Origin: an uncultured Prevotellamassilia sp. | GTDB taxonomy: Bacteria > Bacteroidota > Bacteroidia > Bacteroidales > Bacteroidaceae | DNA: 55,198 nucleotides | Reading direction: 5' to 3' | Assembly: GCA_934255485.1 (NCBI GenBank) | Contig: CAKQOG010000015.1 | Span: forward strand, 1 to 55,198 | Part shown: piece after piece, positions 51,962-55,198 of the stretch | Numbering within the stretch: the first letter of the stretch is position 1 | Layout of the letters: each line of letters opens with the position of its first letter | Translations under genes and position numbers: made by a program | Notes under the pieces: model-generated | The model's input: the letters and a program-made list of their open reading frames with translations, nothing else | Told to the model about the DNA's origin: nothing | Databases searched by the model: none

Positions 51962-52534
51962 ATGGTATTCAGAATAAAGTTAATTTGCGAAGAAGTTGAT
52001 GGCTTTGTACGCGAAATTAAAATAGATAGCGAAGCCACTTTTTTCGATTTGAACAAGGCTATTCTTGCCTCATGTAACTATCCCGACGACCAAATGACAT
52101 CGTTCTATCTATGCGACGATGAATGGGAACGACAGGAGCAGATTACGCGTGAGGATATGGGAGTTGGCAGTTCTGACGAGGACATCTATGTGATGAATCA
52201 AACTCGACTTTCAGAGCTTATTGAGGACGAAGAGCAACATCTTGAATTTGTATTCGACCCCTTTAGCAATCGTAGTTTTTATTTAGATGTAAAGGAATTT
52301 ATACCTTCTGAACATCTTGACAAGGCTGAAATCACACGCTCTAAAGGCGAAGCACCCAAACAAATAGAAGTGGACGATGACCCATTAGCTTTATTGGGCG
52401 GAACTAAGAAAAAAGGTGCAACCGCAACCGATGACTTCGATACCGACGATGCTATCTTTGGCGGTGCATCATTCAATGACGACGAAATAGACCTTGACGG
52501 ATTTGAAATATCTGAAGGCAATCCATACGAATAA
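51962..52534 (+). CDS. pRiA4b ORF-3-like protein (IS1096-TnpR-like fold) of unknown function
   Basis: The 190-residue acidic protein has an N-terminal pRiA4b ORF-3-like domain (about 1-130): VFRIKLICEEVDGFVREIKIDSEATFFDLNKAIL, FYLCDDEWERQEQI, LEFVFDPFSNRSFYLDVKEF. A low-complexity tail rich in Asp, Gly and Phe follows. The domain also occurs in transposon-linked genes, but no transposase is nearby and the gene sits in tandem with lpxA, so it is a resident gene. No enzymatic motif is visible. A terminator follows at 52575-52609. Confidence 0.82.
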   Translation: MVFRIKLICEEVDGFVREIKIDSEATFFDLNKAILASCNYPDDQMTSFYLCDDEWERQEQITREDMGVGSSDEDIYVMNQTRLSELIEDEEQHLEFVFDPFSNRSFYLDVKEFIPSEHLDKAEITRSKGEAPKQIEVDDDPLALLGGTKKKGATATDDFDTDDAIFGGASFNDDEIDLDGFEISEGNPYE

Positions 52535-52574
52535 CCAACTATTTATTTCATACACGTAAAGGTAATTTTATAAA

Positions 52575-52609
52575 ACAAATTAGGGGGCAGAAATTGCCCC
52601 CTAATTTGT
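52575..52609. terminator. Bidirectional terminator between the lpx operon and miaA
   Basis: A 15-bp perfect stem (ACAAATTAGGGGGCA at 52575-52589, complement 52595-52609) with a 5-base loop, followed by TTTTTA. It serves the plus-strand lpx operon and possibly the convergent miaA. Confidence 0.88.
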
Positions 52610-52699
52610 TTTTAAATAACATGTAAGACTAATATGAATATTCAAATTTAGATGATAAAAATTTGAGTACTGCTTTCTTCATAGCATTTCTTCTGTTAT

Positions 52700-53563
52700 T
52701 TACTCTCCCAACTCAACCCATCTAACATCCCCGTCTTTTTTAAACCATGTCATTTGTTTTTTAGCATATACACGCGAGTTGCGTCGTATTTTATCGAGTG
52801 CAAAATCAAGCGTCCACTCTCCATCGAAATAGCGAAAGAGTTCTTTATAGCCCACAGTGTTGAGCGAATTGCATTGGCGGTAAGGGAGTACACGCTTTGC
52901 CTCATCTATTAATCCCTGTTGTACCATGATATCCACCCGACGATTGATACGTTCAAAGAGAATTGGACGCGGACGTTGTAAGCCTATCTTTTCAATAATA
53001 AAAGGACGTTGCACCCGTTTACGCACTCTAAAGGAGCTAAAAGTGCGTCCTGTCATATAACAGATTTCGAGAGCATGAACCACACGTTTGGGATTTCGCT
53101 TGTCGCATTCATCGTAATACTGCGGATCGAGCAATCGAAGTTCATGCACAAGGGGTTCAAGTCCTTCCGTCTCATAACGGTGTTTTAGTAATGCACGAGT
53201 TTCGTCATCAACAGTAGGAATATCGTCTATTCCTTTACACACAGCATCGACATACATCATTGAACCACCCGACATTACCACAGTGTCGTGTGTGCGAAAT
53301 AACTCATCAAGTAAGTTCAATGCATCTTGCTCATATTGCGCTGCACTATAATACTCATCGAGCGAGAGTGTACCAACAAAGTAATGGCGCACCCGTTTCA
53401 TATCTTCAATAGTAGGCGCAGCCGTACCTATGGGTATATCCTTGTATATCTGCCTGGAGTCGGCATTTAGGATGGGACAGCCATATTGTTCAGCCATTTG
53501 CAAAGCATATTCTGTTTTTCCTATCCCTGTAGGACCTATGATTACTTTGAGTATTTTGTCCAT
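52700..53563 (-). CDS. miaA: tRNA dimethylallyltransferase
   Basis: MiaA isopentenylates A37 of tRNAs that read codons starting with U. The 287-residue protein begins MDKILKVIIGPTGIGKTEYAL (P-loop), has LNADSRQIYKDIPIGTAAPT, GGSMMYVDAVCKGID, RNPKRVVHALEICYMTG and a C-terminal VGYKELFRYFDGEWTLDFALDKIRRNSRVYAKKQMTWF. An upstream in-frame ATG (53629) lies in the hairpin region and is unlikely. It follows the TonB-dependent receptor gene on the same strand, separated by a terminator. Confidence 0.97.
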   Translation of the reverse strand: MDKILKVIIGPTGIGKTEYALQMAEQYGCPILNADSRQIYKDIPIGTAAPTIEDMKRVRHYFVGTLSLDEYYSAAQYEQDALNLLDELFRTHDTVVMSGGSMMYVDAVCKGIDDIPTVDDETRALLKHRYETEGLEPLVHELRLLDPQYYDECDKRNPKRVVHALEICYMTGRTFSSFRVRKRVQRPFIIEKIGLQRPRPILFERINRRVDIMVQQGLIDEAKRVLPYRQCNSLNTVGYKELFRYFDGEWTLDFALDKIRRNSRVYAKKQMTWFKKDGDVRWVELGE

Positions 53564-53584
53564 GATATATGTGTAATGATAAAT

Positions 53585-53636
53585 CATTGCCATACCTGTA
53601 TCTCTTAAAAAGAAAAAGACTATAGGCATGGCAATG
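53585..53636 (-). terminator. Terminator of the TonB-dependent receptor gene
   Basis: CATTGCCATACCTGTA (53585-53600) pairs with TATAGGCATGGCAATG (53621-53636) with two wobble-compatible changes. The loop is 20 bases. Confidence 0.65.
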
Positions 53637-53673
53637 TTTTTATGTGTATTATAACTTATCTTTCAAGCACCAT

Positions 53674-55198
53674 TTAGAGTTTTATGCCTACACCAGCCAT
53701 TGCTAAGAAGCCAGGCTGACGCACATTAGCTATGTCGTAATAATGGTGATTGGTAAGATTGGTCATATCAACAAATAGGTTGTAACGGCTACCCGTCCAA
53801 GATATTTTACAATCGAGCAAGGCATGTGTGCCATAAGGCTTTAGTTGTGCAGTTGGTTTGAGATCCTTGTACACCAAATATGCCCCTTCGCGTTGTTGAA
53901 CCCTAAGAGTCCAATCGGCAGAGAGATTACTCACTACACGATGACGGAGATGGGCTACAAACTTGTGTCGCAAATACTCCATAGCATAGTTCGACTTAAA
54001 GTAGTCTTCTCCTTTGCGACGATGTTGATAGAGCCATGCATACGAAATGCTGAATTGCTCAAAGGGTTGTTTGTCACCCCAAAGCGCATTAAGATTGAGC
54101 CTAAGGTCAGCCCCTGCTCCATAATTGTCAAGCCCAAATGATGTGGCATGATATATGTCATCGGCCGAACGCATCACCCAATCTATCATGTGCGAACCGC
54201 GCTGATAGTGTGCCTTTAAGTGTAATGTTGCAACGGAGTGAATAAAGTCAGCTCCTATGCGAAACGATGAGCATTCCTCAGGGCGCAAGCCTACATTGCC
54301 CTCTTGCGTAGGACTCTTATACCAAAGGTCTGTGAACGAAGGTAGTCGCAACGACTTGTTCCATGAGGCGAATAGTCGCCATTCCTTAGTAGGACGATAG
54401 CTAACATCTACCCCTGGATAGAAACGAAACTTGTGGTCGATAGCATTGTTACGCTCTGCCATAGCTCCAAACGACAATGTAAACCTTCTCCAAACAATGT
54501 TGTGTTCAAGAAAATAAGATAGGTTGGTTCGGTCGTCTTTGTGTGTATAGTAACGCTCTTGTTCATGGGGAATAGCTACGTATTGGTCCTCTTGCAACGA
54601 ACGTCCCAAGTTGGTACTAAAAATGCTCTCTTCGCGCAGTTCTGCACCAAATGCTGTACGACCAAGCAACCATTCAGTCCACGCATTGATACCGAGTGTA
54701 AACACATCACCCCGATGGAAATTCTCGCCTTTATCAGAGTCTTTTATAAGTTGATAATGGTCAATATTCCTCATCCACGATACCTTGGGCGAAAGATGGA
54801 TACGTCCTTTTGTTTCGGCTTGTGCCGATAATATATAGCGTTTTGTAGCTTCCCATTGATTGGGATAAGCTGCACTATAAAAGGTGTTTGCACCATAGTC
54901 GTTTGATGTAGCTCCTAATTGCATCATAAAGTCGAAGTCATCGCCTTTGTGCGAGAGCATGCCATAGCCCTTTCCGCCCTTAAAGCTACCATTTTTCACA
55001 GCACCATCCGAGCGTTGTCCACTTCCGCTTGCCGATGCAACCCAGCCTCTACCCCACTGCCATGAGGTGCGAGCTTCGCCACGAAACGTTCCGTAAGAGC
55101 CTGCCTCGATTTGAGCCTCTGCCCGTGAAGTAGCTGTTTGCTTGGTCACAACATTGATGGCACCGCTAAAGGCTTGACTACCCATCACACGCGATGCA
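53674..55198 (-). CDS. TonB-dependent outer-membrane receptor, 5' part outside the window
   Basis: The frame stays open to the window edge, so only the last 508 residues or so are seen. It begins in the plug domain (ASRVMGSQAFSGAINVVTKQ, the usual end of the plug) and continues as a 22-strand barrel: AEAQIEAGSYGTFRGEART, SYRPTKEWRLFASWNKSLRLPSFTDLWY, NVGLRPEECSSFRIGADF and a final GFLAMAGVGIKL. Such receptors import iron complexes, cobalamin or glycans. The overall BtuB/cirA-like size is compatible with a cofactor or siderophore, but the substrate cannot be named. No SusD-like gene is visible. Confidence 0.9.
   Translation of the reverse strand, partial: ASRVMGSQAFSGAINVVTKQTATSRAEAQIEAGSYGTFRGEARTSWQWGRGWVASASGSGQRSDGAVKNGSFKGGKGYGMLSHKGDDFDFMMQLGATSNDYGANTFYSAAYPNQWEATKRYILSAQAETKGRIHLSPKVSWMRNIDHYQLIKDSDKGENFHRGDVFTLGINAWTEWLLGRTAFGAELREESIFSTNLGRSLQEDQYVAIPHEQERYYTHKDDRTNLSYFLEHNIVWRRFTLSFGAMAERNNAIDHKFRFYPGVDVSYRPTKEWRLFASWNKSLRLPSFTDLWYKSPTQEGNVGLRPEECSSFRIGADFIHSVATLHLKAHYQRGSHMIDWVMRSADDIYHATSFGLDNYGAGADLRLNLNALWGDKQPFEQFSISYAWLYQHRRKGEDYFKSNYAMEYLRHKFVAHLRHRVVSNLSADWTLRVQQREGAYLVYKDLKPTAQLKPYGTHALLDCKISWTGSRYNLFVDMTNLTNHHYYDIANVRQPGFLAMAGVGIKL

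Noticed and set aside
1..55198. tRNA or rRNA genes
   Set aside because: No T-arm GGTTCGA-type strings with matching acceptor stems, and no rRNA-like stretch, were seen in the spacers.

Overview
The window looks like chromosomal DNA from a Bacteroidales bacterium, most likely a Prevotella-type (Prevotellaceae) species. Signs of this are the fused LpxC-FabZ gene, the long NusB, C-terminal sorting domains typical of type IX secretion cargo, a GH2 and a GH123-like secreted glycosidase, and promoters of the Bacteroidetes form (TTTG, about 19-20 bp, TAnnTTTG). No rRNA, tRNA, CRISPR array or complete insertion sequence was seen.

Layout. (1) 1-6.3 kb: an AT-rich restriction-modification island on the minus strand. 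It holds a one-chain Type IIG-like enzyme (nuclease, N6-adenine methylase and target-recognition parts) and a PLD-nuclease/SF2-helicase gene. Between them lies a scar where the helicase C-terminus has been replaced, out of frame, by a remnant of a second methylase gene. (2) 6.3-13.3 kb: a TonB-like protein, SecA, an alkaline-phosphatase-fold protein that has lost catalytic residues, and a DUF4105 membrane protein. (3) 13.3-18.7 kb: a long repeat-bearing spacer, a secreted beta-galactosidase and a low-molecular-weight phosphatase. (4) 18.9-25.9 kb, minus strand: nitroreductase, AraC regulator, then a surface-glycan cluster (two GT2 glycosyltransferases, a WaaP-like kinase, UDP-galactopyranose mutase, alpha-1,2-fucosyltransferase) and a GH25 lysozyme. 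(5) 26-33.6 kb: GH123-like glycosidase, FtsB/DivIC-like protein, small membrane protein, patatin, M6 protease, NfeD, RsgA, Frr. (6) 34.4-41 kb: glucosaminidase-LysM, MetF, FKBP, MetH. (7) 41-44.7 kb: nusB-yajC-ybbR-coaE. (8) 44.8-48.4 kb: lipoprotein, orphan LytTR regulator, membrane-anchored AraC regulator. (9) 48.6-55.2 kb: lpxD-lpxC/fabZ-lpxA-pRiA4b-like operon, convergent miaA, and a TonB-dependent receptor cut by the window edge.

The coding content is mostly housekeeping: lipid A synthesis, methionine/folate cycle, secretion and cell wall. The least explained signals are in the spacers. Two loci carry four palindromic sites at an exact 23-bp pitch, both followed about 100 bp later by an identical 25-bp string. 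Three loci (frr, glucosaminidase, nusB) share a promoter-plus-hairpin module whose stem sequence differs while its pairing is kept. A 204-bp element with 45-bp perfect inverted arms sits between metH and nusB. The restriction island with its deletion scar and the degenerate alkaline phosphatase are the most interesting protein-level observations.
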